Origin: Gemmatimonadota bacterium
GTDB lineage: Bacteria; Gemmatimonadota; Gemmatimonadetes; Longimicrobiales; Gaopeijiaceae
NCBI GenBank assembly: GCA_024638395.1
Contig: JAHEKK010000090.1
Location: 1 to 9,227 of the forward strand
DNA: 9,227 bases
Reading direction: 5' to 3'
Shown: positions 1 through 6,208 of the stretch, piece after piece
How the letters are laid out: the number at the start of each line of letters is the position of its first letter
Numbering within the stretch: position 1 is the first letter of the stretch
Notes under the pieces: model-generated
Databases searched by the model: none
Seen by the model: only the letters and a program-made list of their open reading frames with translations
Told to the model about the DNA's origin: nothing
Translations under genes and position numbers: made by a program

Positions 1-323
1 CACGAACCAGGTCCCTGCTCCTTTCCGCGATACGTGTGGGCGTCCCCATTGAGGTCCCGGCGCTCAACCTTGGCCCCCTTCCTCGACGGATACGTTCGGA
101 ATGGGCGCCAGCGCGACGTGGGTTGTGGCTCCGTTCTCCATGTTCCTCCACTTCTGATGACTCCCGAGCAGCCCACCCGGGCTAGACTGCCCCTCCTGCC
201 TCCGGGCGGCAACAGGCGGTGGCCCGACGGTGCCTTACGCCGCAGGTTCCAGGGGCCGGGTCAGAGCATTCCGGGCGACGTCGTTTGAGGCCAGTGCACT
301 CAATCTTCACGCGGACCAATCCC
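1..323. other. left flank with no recognisable gene
   Basis: No reading frame here has a recognisable protein sequence. The short open frames are proline/arginine-rich shadows typical of GC-rich DNA. The stretch should hold the promoter of the secreted esterase that follows, but I find no convincing -35/-10 pair. A TTGAGG at 285-290 has no good -10 partner at normal spacing, and no Shine-Dalgarno sequence precedes the ATG at 324. It could also include the 3' flank of a gene outside the window. Confidence 0.5.
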
Positions 324-1661
324 ATGCGAATCCCCTGCGGCTCCCGACCCCTGCTCGCCCTGTCCGCGCTGGCGGGCGCCCTGGCGCTCCCGACTTCCGT
401 GGCCTCGCAGGGGAGATACGATCACGCCGTCGACATCGGCGCCGTTGATTCCGTCTGGTCCGCCACCCTGGAGGAGCATCGGCCTTACCTCGTCTACACG
501 CCTCCGTCGTATTCCGATACCACGCTGACCCCACAGCGCTACCCCGTCGTCTATCTACTCGACGGCGACGCGCATTTCCACTCGGTGAGTGGGCTGATCC
601 AGATTCTCGGCACTGGCGTGAACGGAACCTTTGTCGTGCCCGAGATGATCGTCGTCGCCATTCCCAACACGAACCGCACCCGCGATTTGACCCCCACCCA
701 CGACACCACCGGATTCGACGGGTCGCCGACTCCGGGGTTCCGACCCAGTGGTGGCAACCCTCGATTCTTCCGGTTTCTGCAGGAGGAGCTGATCCCGCGA
801 ATCGAGGAGGACTACCGCGCCGATGGATACCGGGTTCTGATCGGGCATTCCTTCGGAGGCATCACGGTCATCAACGCCCTGTACAACATCCCGGAGACCT
901 TCTCTTCCTACGTCGCGATCGACCCCAGCCTCTGGTGGGACGACGAGGTCCTGTTGCGGCGCGCTCGGGAATACTTCTCCGCGGGCGACCTCAGAGGGAA
1001 AGCCCTGTACCTCGCCCAGGCCAACACCATCCAGGCTGACGACACCGTCCCGAATCGCCACTTCTCGGCCATTTCCCGCTTCAACGAGGTCGTCAAAACC
1101 TACGACCGGACGGGGATCCGGTACGGGTTCCGCTACTACGCCGAGGACGACCACGGATCGGTGCCTCTGATTTCCGAGTATGACGCATTGCGCTTCGCCT
1201 TCGACGGCTACCGCGTCCCGCTACAGCGTGTCATGGAGGACCCCTCGGTCCTGACAGAGCATTTCGAGTCGGTTTCCCTGCGCCTCGGCCATGCTTTCGG
1301 CCCGGGCGAGGGGATGTTGCGCCTGCTGGGCCAATTCACGCTGGAGAGCGACACGACGGCCGCGAGGACGTTCGCCGAGATGCGCGTAGGCCGGTTCCCA
1401 ACCAGCTACGGCGCCCACGAATTCCTCGGGGACGTGTTGGCGGCGCAGGGAGACACAGCGGGTGCACGTGGGCATTTCCAACGCGCGCTCGAGTTCAAGC
1501 CGGGACAGCCTGCCATTCTCGAAAAGCTCGAGGCAACGAAGCCCCCCAACGCGGATCCGACTCAGAGAGAGAGAAGCGCCTCGAGGTCGAGGGGGCGCGT
1601 GTACATTGCCAGTGTCCCATCCATTCCCTTCGGCCACTCTTCCCGCGGCCGATCCCAGTAG
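324..1661 (+). CDS. secreted alpha/beta-hydrolase (IroE/Fes-like putative esterase) with C-terminal TPR-like tail
   Basis: The predicted protein has 445 aa. The start at 324 was chosen because it opens directly into a Sec signal peptide: basic n-region, hydrophobic residues about 9-27, cleavage near TSVA-SQ. The frame is open further upstream (to 219) but that part looks non-coding. The hydrolase domain spans roughly residues 35-295. It has YPVVYLLDGD (73-82), the nucleophile elbow GHSFGG with Ser176, a DPSLWWDD block (200-207) and probable catalytic His277 in EDDHGSV. This layout matches the putative-esterase family (COG2819) that includes siderophore esterases. Residues about 330-404 look like one or two TPR units (GDVLAAQGDTAGARGHFQRA). 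Substrate unknown; no siderophore genes are nearby. The last 33 codons overlap the convergent VOC gene and are low-complexity and Arg/Ser-rich, so they are probably an unconserved extension. A homologous esterase lies at 2242-3090. Confidence 0.88.
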   Translation: MRIPCGSRPLLALSALAGALALPTSVASQGRYDHAVDIGAVDSVWSATLEEHRPYLVYTPPSYSDTTLTPQRYPVVYLLDGDAHFHSVSGLIQILGTGVNGTFVVPEMIVVAIPNTNRTRDLTPTHDTTGFDGSPTPGFRPSGGNPRFFRFLQEELIPRIEEDYRADGYRVLIGHSFGGITVINALYNIPETFSSYVAIDPSLWWDDEVLLRRAREYFSAGDLRGKALYLAQANTIQADDTVPNRHFSAISRFNEVVKTYDRTGIRYGFRYYAEDDHGSVPLISEYDALRFAFDGYRVPLQRVMEDPSVLTEHFESVSLRLGHAFGPGEGMLRLLGQFTLESDTTAARTFAEMRVGRFPTSYGAHEFLGDVLAAQGDTAGARGHFQRALEFKPGQPAILEKLEATKPPNADPTQRERSASRSRGRVYIASVPSIPFGHSSRGRSQ

Positions 1662-2050
1662 AGCTCGACCCCGTTTTCGTCCGGGTCATGGAGGTATAGG
1701 GCTTCACTGACGCCGTGGTCCGCCGCTCCGTCGAGGGGTATTCCGTGGCGCCTCAATCGGCGCAGGGCGTCCGCCAGCGACGCTCGCGTCGGATACCGGA
1801 ACGCAACGTGATAGAGTCCCGTCGCGCCCCTCTGCGGCGGAGGTCCATCGAGGGACTCCCAGGTGTTGAGCCCAATGTGATGGTGGTAGCCCCCCGCGCT
1901 GAGGAACGCCGCCTGGGAACCGAACCGCTGCATGATCTGGAACCCGAGGACGTCCCGGTAGAAGGCCACGGCCCGGTCGAGCTGCGCCACCTTCAGATGC
2001 ACATGACCCACGTCAACGCCAGGGGGGATCGAGGGCTCTTCTCTGCTCAT
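1562..2050 (-). CDS. VOC-family protein, CatE-like (glyoxalase/extradiol dioxygenase fold)
   Basis: The predicted protein has 162 aa. It opens with GHVHLKV (15-21), the first VOC beta strand, then LDRAVAFYRDVLGF (24-37), the usual helix-turn signature. Candidate metal ligands are His16 or His18, His81 in LYHVAF and Glu129 in GVELYW. The stretch DHGVSEALYLHDPDENGVEL resembles the N-terminal half of Bacillus CatE (catechol-2,3-dioxygenase), but CatE-type proteins are about twice as long with two VOC modules. This protein therefore has one module plus a short tail and probably dimerises to complete its site. The reaction is not known; a metal-dependent dioxygenase, isomerase or lyase is possible. 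The start at 2050 (ATG) has only a weak purine stretch upstream. The 3' end overlaps the convergent esterase gene by 100 bp, and conservation of the VOC C-terminus favours this strand as the constrained one there. Confidence 0.9.
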   Translation of the reverse strand: MSREEPSIPPGVDVGHVHLKVAQLDRAVAFYRDVLGFQIMQRFGSQAAFLSAGGYHHHIGLNTWESLDGPPPQRGATGLYHVAFRYPTRASLADALRRLRRHGIPLDGAADHGVSEALYLHDPDENGVELYWDRPREEWPKGMDGTLAMYTRPLDLEALLSL

Positions 2051-2227
2051 CGAGATCTCGCTGGGAGGGTATGCTAGCTCAGGCAGGAGGGCGGATCACC
2101 TCAACATACCCCTTGACCCTCACGTTGCGGGATCCCTCATGCTTGTCTGACCCGCACGCCAAGTTGCGGAAGGGTCGTCCCTGCGGTCGATCGTGATGTT
2201 GGACCTCCTTATGCGAATCACCCCCTC

Positions 2228-2232
2228 AGGAG
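2228..2232 (+). promoter_or_regulatory. ribosome binding site of the second esterase
   Basis: AGGAG lies 9 nt before the ATG at 2242 and supports that start. The 191-bp space between this gene and the divergent VOC gene (2051-2241) must hold two outward promoters. I could not pick out a convincing -35/-10 pair for either direction. Confidence 0.6.
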
Positions 2233-2241
2233 ACCGGAGAT

Positions 2242-3090
2242 ATGGGAAGCGTCACCATACCGCGGACTCACGTCTTTCAGGTGGAGTCCGCTCACGCTGA
2301 GGCCCCCTATCAGCTCTGGGTGGCCGAACCCGTCGCGGGCGTCCGGCCCCTGCCCCCGGGCCCCCGACCCGTTCTCTGGGTGCTGGATGCGAATCTGTTC
2401 TTCGGGACCGCCGTGGAGGCGACCCGGATCATGCACCAGCTCTTCGGAGAGCTGCCACCACTGCTGGTGGTGGGGGTGGCCTACGACACCGAAGACCCGG
2501 TGCTCCAGGCCGAGCTGCGCGCGAGGGACTTCACGCCGTCCGCAGACGCCGGATTCGCCTCCATGACCGCCCAGCTTCCGGGTTCCCGGCCCCCCACGCT
2601 CCCGGCCGACCGGCGACTCGGGAGGGCGGATGAGTTCTTGGAGTTCCTGGTCCACGAAGCCGCACCGCTGATCGAATCCCACTACGATGTGCTCCCGGGC
2701 CAGCACATCCTGTTCGGATCCTCGCTGGGGGGTCTCTTCGTCCTCCATGCGTTCTTGGCCGGTACCGCCCACATTGGCCACTACGTGTCGGTCAGCCCCG
2801 GGATCTGGTGGGACGACGGCCTGGTCCTCAGGCGACTCGCAACTGCCGCACGGCCCGGGAGGGGAGCACAGACGCTGTTCCTGGCGGTCGGCGGGGACGA
2901 AGAGCGTGCTGACATCCCCATGCTTGCCTCGTTCAAGATGGTCAGCAACGTCGAATCGTTCGCTTCGGCACTCCAGGCCAAGAGCCCCACGGACCTGCGG
3001 GTGGCCGCCCGAATCCTCGAAGGCGAGAGCCACACCAGTGTGGTTCCCGTCGGACTGACCCGAGGGTTGCGGTTCGTGTTCCGCCCGTGA
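2242..3090 (+). CDS. cytoplasmic alpha/beta-hydrolase (putative esterase, IroE/Fes-like)
   Basis: The predicted protein has 282 aa and no signal peptide. A substrate-strand region PVLWVLDANLFF (43-54) is followed by VVGVAYD (76-82), the nucleophile elbow GSSLGG with Ser161, a SPGIWWDDG block (185-193) and probable catalytic His264 in GESHTSV. An acidic cluster at 219-222 could hold the third triad residue. It shares with the upstream secreted esterase both the elbow position relative to the WWDD block (for example YVSVSPGIWWDDGLVLRR against YVAIDPSLWWDDEVLLRR) and overall domain order, so the two are homologues of the COG2819 family. This copy lacks the secretion signal and the TPR tail and is close to the usual length for the family. 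Substrate unknown; a siderophore, sugar ester or formylglutathione-like ester cannot be told apart from sequence alone. It ends 67 bp before the convergent SnoaL-like gene. Confidence 0.88.
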   Translation: MGSVTIPRTHVFQVESAHAEAPYQLWVAEPVAGVRPLPPGPRPVLWVLDANLFFGTAVEATRIMHQLFGELPPLLVVGVAYDTEDPVLQAELRARDFTPSADAGFASMTAQLPGSRPPTLPADRRLGRADEFLEFLVHEAAPLIESHYDVLPGQHILFGSSLGGLFVLHAFLAGTAHIGHYVSVSPGIWWDDGLVLRRLATAARPGRGAQTLFLAVGGDEERADIPMLASFKMVSNVESFASALQAKSPTDLRVAARILEGESHTSVVPVGLTRGLRFVFRP

Positions 3091-3141
3091 CCGCGTGGAG
3101 AGGTGGCCTAGGATCGCGGCTCAGGACGAACCCGCCGGTGC

Positions 3142-3159
3142 AGGCCCAAAACCGGGCCT
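3142..3159. terminator. hairpin between two convergent genes, possible terminator
   Basis: AGGCCC and GGGCCT form a perfect 6-bp stem with a 6-nt loop (AAAACC). It lies between the stop of the esterase (3090) and the stop of the minus-strand SnoaL-like gene, and overlaps the latter's TAG. There is no U-tract on either strand, so intrinsic termination is uncertain. Confidence 0.3.
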
Positions 3160-3574
3160 ACATCCAACCGAGCTGACCGAGACTCACCGTGTCGTTCCAG
3201 ATCTTGGTCATGTGCTTGATTCGGCCGTCGTCGAAATCCATCACATACACGTAGTCGGCTGCCACCTGCTTCCCGGTGGGAGGCACGGGTCCTCCGTCTC
3301 CGGTGTGGGTTCCGTGGAAGACCGCGAAGGCGGTTACGTTGTCGCGCGCCTCGTCAACGGCGAACGACCGCAACTCGTACCGGCCGTCGGGCACCGGACC
3401 GAAGAGGCCCTTCATCCATTCTGTGTATCCCTCGAGTGTATCCACTTCTGCCAGAGCCCCCGCCTGCGCCGAAAACGTCGCGTTCGGATGGCAATACTCG
3501 CTGCAGGCGTCCCAACCCTTCCCCGTCTCACACGCATCGAAGAACCGCTCAGCCCGCTCCTTCATGCCACTCAT
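3158..3574 (-). CDS. SnoaL/NTF2-like protein (ester cyclase type)
   Basis: The predicted protein has 138 aa, the size of a single NTF2-like domain, and no signal peptide. The N-terminal helix has KERAERFFDACETGKGWDAC (5-24). The middle has HPNATFSAQ and a helix GYTEWMKGLFGPVPD (49-63). The C-terminal strands include TAFAVFHGTHTG (81-92) and the ending RIKHMTKIWNDTVSLGQLGW, typical of the SnoaL-like / 'ester cyclase' group. These cone-shaped folds bind small hydrophobic ligands and some catalyse cyclisation or isomerisation; no particular substrate can be named. The start at 3574 has AAGGAGG ending 4 nt upstream, the same spacing seen at two other genes here. An in-frame ATG at 3565 is possible but sits 13 nt from that site. 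It follows the hypothetical gene at 3731-4156 on the same strand after a 156-bp gap, so it may have its own promoter. Confidence 0.88.
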   Translation of the reverse strand: MSGMKERAERFFDACETGKGWDACSEYCHPNATFSAQAGALAEVDTLEGYTEWMKGLFGPVPDGRYELRSFAVDEARDNVTAFAVFHGTHTGDGGPVPPTGKQVAADYVYVMDFDDGRIKHMTKIWNDTVSLGQLGWM

Positions 3575-3578
3575 ACCG

Positions 3579-3584
3579 CCTCCT
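3579..3584 (-). promoter_or_regulatory. Shine-Dalgarno (AGGAGG, 4-nt spacing) of the SnoaL-like gene
   Basis: A perfect AGGAGG on the minus strand is separated by CGGT from the ATG at 3574. It decides the start over the in-frame ATG three codons later. Confidence 0.65.
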
Positions 3585-3730
3585 TGGAATCAGGGAACCA
3601 GAACCGTCACCGACGCCCTGGGGGCCGCGATGCGTACGTTCACCGGGGCTCCCCATGGTCACCCGTCCATCCTAGCGACGATGTTATCCTGCGCGCAAAC
3701 CGCTCGCCCGGCGCCCGGTCCGGGCACCGA

Positions 3731-4156
3731 CTACAGCCCTTCCTCGGTATGGCGAACGGTGATCGAGTCCACGAACGTGGCCCACTCCGATTGCACGTCC
3801 AGGTCACCCTCCTGCACAAACGTGACCTGATGGGCCAGGAGACGATTGTAGAGCGGCCTCAGGTTTCGGCCGCGAATGTGGACCCGGTGGACTCCGAATG
3901 CGAGTGTGATCCCATCTGCCGGGTTGAAGGCGACCGTCGAAAGTCGCGCGTAGGGCAACGCAAACGAAGTTCCGTCGTGCCCACGGAGGTCGAGCATCCG
4001 TAGCGACGAGTGGGCCTCGGCGGTAACGCCGTAGGGCTCCACGCCCACGTCCGGGTCGAGGCCGAATTCGTCAGGATCCGTCGAGCTCAAGATTCGCCCC
4101 CCCTCGGCGGGCACACCGTCAGGGACGGGCCACGCTCTCGTTCCCCCCGTTAGCAC
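3731..4156 (-). CDS. hypothetical protein with HIRGRNLRPLY core
   Basis: I do not recognise the family with certainty. The longest form is 141 aa from a GTG at 4156, which has no ribosome binding site. A TTG at 4090 lies 6 nt after a GAGGGGGG stretch and would give a 119-aa protein starting (M)SSTDPDEFGLDPD, and I favour that as the true start. The protein is soluble with no signal peptide or membrane segment. Residues about 52-120 of the long form read as a compact beta-rich domain: RMLDLRGHDGTSFALPYARL, then FNPADGITLAFGVHRVHIRG, then NLRPLYNRLLAHQVTFVQEG. The first two blocks look like paired strands of a small barrel or PH-like fold. It lies on the same strand between two NTF2-like genes, 48 nt after the first (from the GTG), so the upstream pair may be co-transcribed. 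Coding reality is supported by good amphipathic structure and a GC-rich third-position pattern, not by a named homologue. Confidence 0.68.
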   Translation of the reverse strand: MLTGGTRAWPVPDGVPAEGGRILSSTDPDEFGLDPDVGVEPYGVTAEAHSSLRMLDLRGHDGTSFALPYARLSTVAFNPADGITLAFGVHRVHIRGRNLRPLYNRLLAHQVTFVQEGDLDVQSEWATFVDSITVRHTEEGL

Positions 4157-4204
4157 CGCGGCCCGGCGGGGCGGCTCTCGCCAACCCCTCCATGAACACC
4201 CGGA

Positions 4205-4675
4205 TCATTGACCGCTCCGATCCATGTCCGACACGATGAGCCATCTGCCCGACTCGTCCTTGCGGAGCGTAAGGACGAACAACCCCCGATCTTCCGCCGG
4301 CCTCTCCTCTCCATATCCATAGGCACCCAGGATGTAGCCCAGGCGCCCGTCGGTGGCGAATTCGATCGCACGGAGCTTGAGGGGTCCTGACGCGGTGCGG
4401 TAAGCTTCGCGGATCGCGTCCCGGCCCCGGATCCAGGTCCCTTGCCGAACGATGAGTCCACTTTCGACGAACAGTCCAGCCAGGTCATCGGCACGGCCCG
4501 CGCTCCAGTGACGCTCATAATCTCGCAGCACGCGGGCCAGCTCCATCGGGAGATCGACGGAGGGCTGAGGTTCCGGTCGCGTCTCCTCCGGCGAGACCTG
4601 ACCCAGAAGCTGAGGCACCGTTCCCAGGGACAAGACACCCAGGAGCACCAGCATGCGCACACCCATCATCGTCAT
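4205..4675 (-). CDS. exported SnoaL/NTF2-like (DUF4440/SgcJ-type) protein
   Basis: The predicted protein has 156 aa from the ATG at 4675. In-frame ATGs at 4669 and 4666 are equally good or better, being 6 and 9 nt after a GGAAGGG stretch. The open frame upstream to 4741 looks non-coding. A Sec signal peptide covers MGVRMLVLLGVLSLGTV and ends near LLGQ (about residue 26), followed by a Pro/Glu-rich linker (28-41). The NTF2-like domain then shows LARVLRDYERHWSAGRADDL (47-66), a strand LIVRQGTWIRGRDAIREAYR (74-93) and a closing strand GRWLIVSDMD (143-152). This order is typical of DUF4440/SgcJ-type SnoaL-like proteins that act outside the cytoplasm, mostly with unknown ligands. The following gene on this strand begins 48 nt downstream. 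The ATG cluster makes the exact start uncertain by a few residues. Confidence 0.85.
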   Translation of the reverse strand: MTMMGVRMLVLLGVLSLGTVPQLLGQVSPEETRPEPQPSVDLPMELARVLRDYERHWSAGRADDLAGLFVESGLIVRQGTWIRGRDAIREAYRTASGPLKLRAIEFATDGRLGYILGAYGYGEERPAEDRGLFVLTLRKDESGRWLIVSDMDRSGQ

Positions 4676-4994
4676 CCCTTCCCGAGGAGGCCTCTCAGCC
4701 TCGAAGCCGAAGCAGTCTTCGGGGAACGGTGCCAGCCGCATTGCCGAGACGCAACCCGGCAGCCGTTTCCGGTCCAGGTCGGACCCATTTCCACCAACCC
4801 AGTGTTCTCCCCCAGCCCACGTCCTTGGCTCTTCGTGGAAGGCCTTCTGTTTCCTCGTCGGCCGCCCTGGACCCTGCGCCTCGGCTCTCCCGGTGGCTCC
4901 CGGACCCTGGAAGCCTCACGCTAGAATAGGACCAAGGATGGAAACAGCGGGGCCGCGGTATTCAGCCGGCCCCTGAACGGAGGCGAGATCACAG
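4676..4994. other. divergent intergenic region
   Basis: About 320 bp separate the exported NTF2-like gene (minus) from the DUF2161-type gene (plus). I see no gene in it; its open frames lack any protein-like pattern. A TAGAAT at 4922-4927 matches a sigma-70 -10 box at five of six positions and would suit the plus-strand gene, but no -35 box lies at normal spacing. GGAGG at 4979-4983 is the likely ribosome binding site of that gene, 11 nt from its ATG. Confidence 0.4.
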
Positions 4995-5693
4995 ATGTCC
5001 GAGGCCGAGCTCTATGAGCCGATCAAGCGCTTTCTGGAGACTCAGGGATATTCCGTGAAGGGAGAGATCGGCCCATGTGACGTGGTTGCGATACGGGATG
5101 ATGAAGCCCCGCTTATCGTCGAGTTGAAGGAGCGTCTCAGCCTGGCGCTCATCCTCCAGGCCGTAGATCGCCTCTCCCTCTCGGACACGGTGTACGTCGC
5201 GTTTCGGGTCGGGAAGGGTCGGAGCGGTTCGTGGCGCTCCCGCAAGAAGCAAGTCCTCAGCCTGCTGCGTCGCCTGGGGCTTGGACTCCTCACGGTGTCC
5301 ACGAGGGGAAACGTCGTTCCCGTCCTGGATCCGGCCGGCTACAGGCCCCGCAGGAACACCCGCCGCAGGCGCCGCCTTCTGCGGGAGTTCGCAGAGCGGG
5401 TGGGTGATCCAGAGGCCGGCGGATCAGCGTCCAAGCAACGTCTGACAGCGTACCGGCAGGACGCCCTCCGCTGCGCCCGAGAGCTGGCTGCGGAAGGTCA
5501 ATTGAAGCTCAGCGCCCTGAGAGACCGAACGGGCGTTGAACGCGCCGGGAATATCCTGCGCGACAACCACTACGGTTGGTTCGAACGCGTGCGTCTCGGG
5601 CACTACTGCTTGTCGCCTCGAGGGCATCGCGAGGTCGGCGATTGGGCAGCGGCCCTGCCCGTCCGGGACAAAGACTCGTCGGACCCGGCGTAG
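4995..5693 (+). CDS. DUF2161-type PD-(D/E)XK nuclease-fold protein
   Basis: The predicted protein has 232 aa. The N-terminal half carries a compact PD-(D/E)XK core: helix ELYEPIKRFLETQGYSV (5-21), Glu24, GPCDVVAIR with Asp29, IVELK with Glu43 and Lys45, then LILQAVDRL with Gln55. The D-(13)-E-x-K spacing and the following Q fit this nuclease superfamily. Residues 113-137 are a very basic linker (PRRNTRRRRRLLREF). The C-terminal part (about 145-222) includes LTAYRQDALRCARELAAEG, LRDRTGV and NHYGWFERV and resembles the winged-helix-like tail of DUF2161 proteins. I recall DUF2161 proteins with this two-part layout, but no biochemical role is established, and I cannot say whether the substrate is DNA or RNA. 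No methylase, helicase or toxin partner is adjacent, so it looks like a solitary gene with its own promoter and terminator. Confidence 0.85.
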   Translation: MSEAELYEPIKRFLETQGYSVKGEIGPCDVVAIRDDEAPLIVELKERLSLALILQAVDRLSLSDTVYVAFRVGKGRSGSWRSRKKQVLSLLRRLGLGLLTVSTRGNVVPVLDPAGYRPRRNTRRRRRLLREFAERVGDPEAGGSASKQRLTAYRQDALRCARELAAEGQLKLSALRDRTGVERAGNILRDNHYGWFERVRLGHYCLSPRGHREVGDWAAALPVRDKDSSDPA

Positions 5694-5701
5694 CCTCCGG
5701 A

Positions 5702-5723
5702 GCCCCGCGGCCTCTCGCGGGGC
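5702..5723 (+). terminator. strong GC hairpin, probable terminator of the DUF2161-type gene
   Basis: GCCCCGCG and CGCGGGGC make a perfect 8-bp stem around a 6-nt loop, starting 8 nt after the stop codon. No run of T follows, so termination may be partly factor-dependent or the hairpin may act as a 3' stabiliser. Confidence 0.5.
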
Positions 5724-5804
5724 GCCCCAAAGTGGCTGAAGTGCTCATTAGCTTCCCGCCGAGCCCGGGCCCAGCCCATCCGCCCACCCAAGGCCGGCCA
5801 ACGC

Positions 5805-5841
5805 TTGACGGACCCACGACGATATATAACTTATATGTTAT
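5805..5841 (+). promoter_or_regulatory. promoter and probable ArsR operator overlapping the repressor start codon
   Basis: A -35-like TTGACG (5805-5810) is followed by an AT-rich block with -10-like TATATA/TATAAC (5823-5830), in DNA that is otherwise very GC-rich. ATAACTTATATGTTAT at 5826-5841 is a near-palindrome (14 of 16 positions symmetric) whose right arm runs into the ATG at 5840. Its position directly before the repressor gene suggests autoregulation, as is usual for ArsR-type proteins. The short distance from -10 to ATG implies a very short or absent leader, and no Shine-Dalgarno sequence is present. Confidence 0.6.
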
Positions 5842-6208
5842 GGAACTCTTGAGTTATGGATCAAACGTCGAAGATCTCGACGCGATTTTCGCCGCACTGG
5901 CGGATCCCACCAGACGGGCGATCCTCTCTCGCCTCAAGACGGGCGGGGCGTCCGTGACCGAGCTGGCGGCCCCCTTCGACATCAGCCAGCCGGCGATCTC
6001 CAAGCATCTCAAGGTGCTGGAAGGAGCCGGTCTGATCGAGCGGAGCGTGGACCGGCAGCGCCGCCCCGCCCGGCTCCGGGCCGAACCCATGACCGCCGCC
6101 GTGAAATGGCTTACGGAGTTCCGGGATTTCTGGTCGTCCAGCCTCCACCAGCTCGACGATCTCCTCTTCGAGATGAACCAGGGCGAAAGCCCACAGGAGG
6201 ACCCTTGA
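5840..6208 (+). CDS. ArsR/SmtB-family transcriptional regulator (non-metal type)
   Basis: The predicted protein has 122 aa, normal for a single winged-helix ArsR protein. The frame is open well upstream of 5840, but the conserved part begins a few residues after this ATG. Residues 12-30 (DLDAIFAALADPTRRAILS) form the first helices. VTELAAPFDISQPAISKHLKVLEGAGLIER (39-68) is the helix-turn-helix and recognition helix, and RPARLRAEP (75-83) is the wing. The metal-binding ELCVCDL box of classical ArsR is replaced by ELAAPFD with no cysteine, so metal sensing is unlikely. In the family, members of this type commonly sit beside an AHSA1/SRPBCC gene and repress it. Here that gene follows with a 4-nt overlap (TTGA), so the pair forms a tight two-gene operon. 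Confidence 0.93.
   Translation: MELLSYGSNVEDLDAIFAALADPTRRAILSRLKTGGASVTELAAPFDISQPAISKHLKVLEGAGLIERSVDRQRRPARLRAEPMTAAVKWLTEFRDFWSSSLHQLDDLLFEMNQGESPQEDP
6195..6200 (+). promoter_or_regulatory. Shine-Dalgarno (AGGAGG, 4-nt spacing) that fixes a TTG start
   Basis: AGGAGG inside the last codons of the ArsR-type gene lies 4 nt before TTG at 6205. This supports TTG as the start of the AHSA1 gene, which has no suitable ATG nearby. Confidence 0.75.

Noticed and set aside
285..313. TTGAGG as promoter -35 for the first esterase
   Set aside because: No -10-like hexamer at 16-18 nt spacing.
2121..2170. GTTGCGG occurring twice in the divergent intergenic region
   Set aside because: Seven bases about 40 nt apart in GC-rich DNA are expected by chance; spacing and flanks give no operator-like symmetry.
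2218..3033. 271-codon open frame on the minus strand opposite the second esterase
   Set aside because: It is antisense to a gene with full alpha/beta-hydrolase motifs; the translation is Gly/Arg/Glu-rich without any family pattern, typical of GC-rich shadow frames.
324..3090. Siderophore utilisation locus
   Set aside because: The two esterases resemble the IroE/Fes-like family, but there is no receptor, transporter, iron-responsive box or biosynthesis gene in the window.
3095..4003. 302-codon plus-strand open frame
   Set aside because: It runs antisense through the SnoaL-like gene and the hypothetical gene and across their intergenic gap; no recognisable motif, so a shadow.
4150..4662. 170-codon minus-strand frame overlapping the exported NTF2-like gene
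   Set aside because: Trp/Arg/Ser-rich translation in another frame of a gene with a good signal peptide and NTF2-like pattern.
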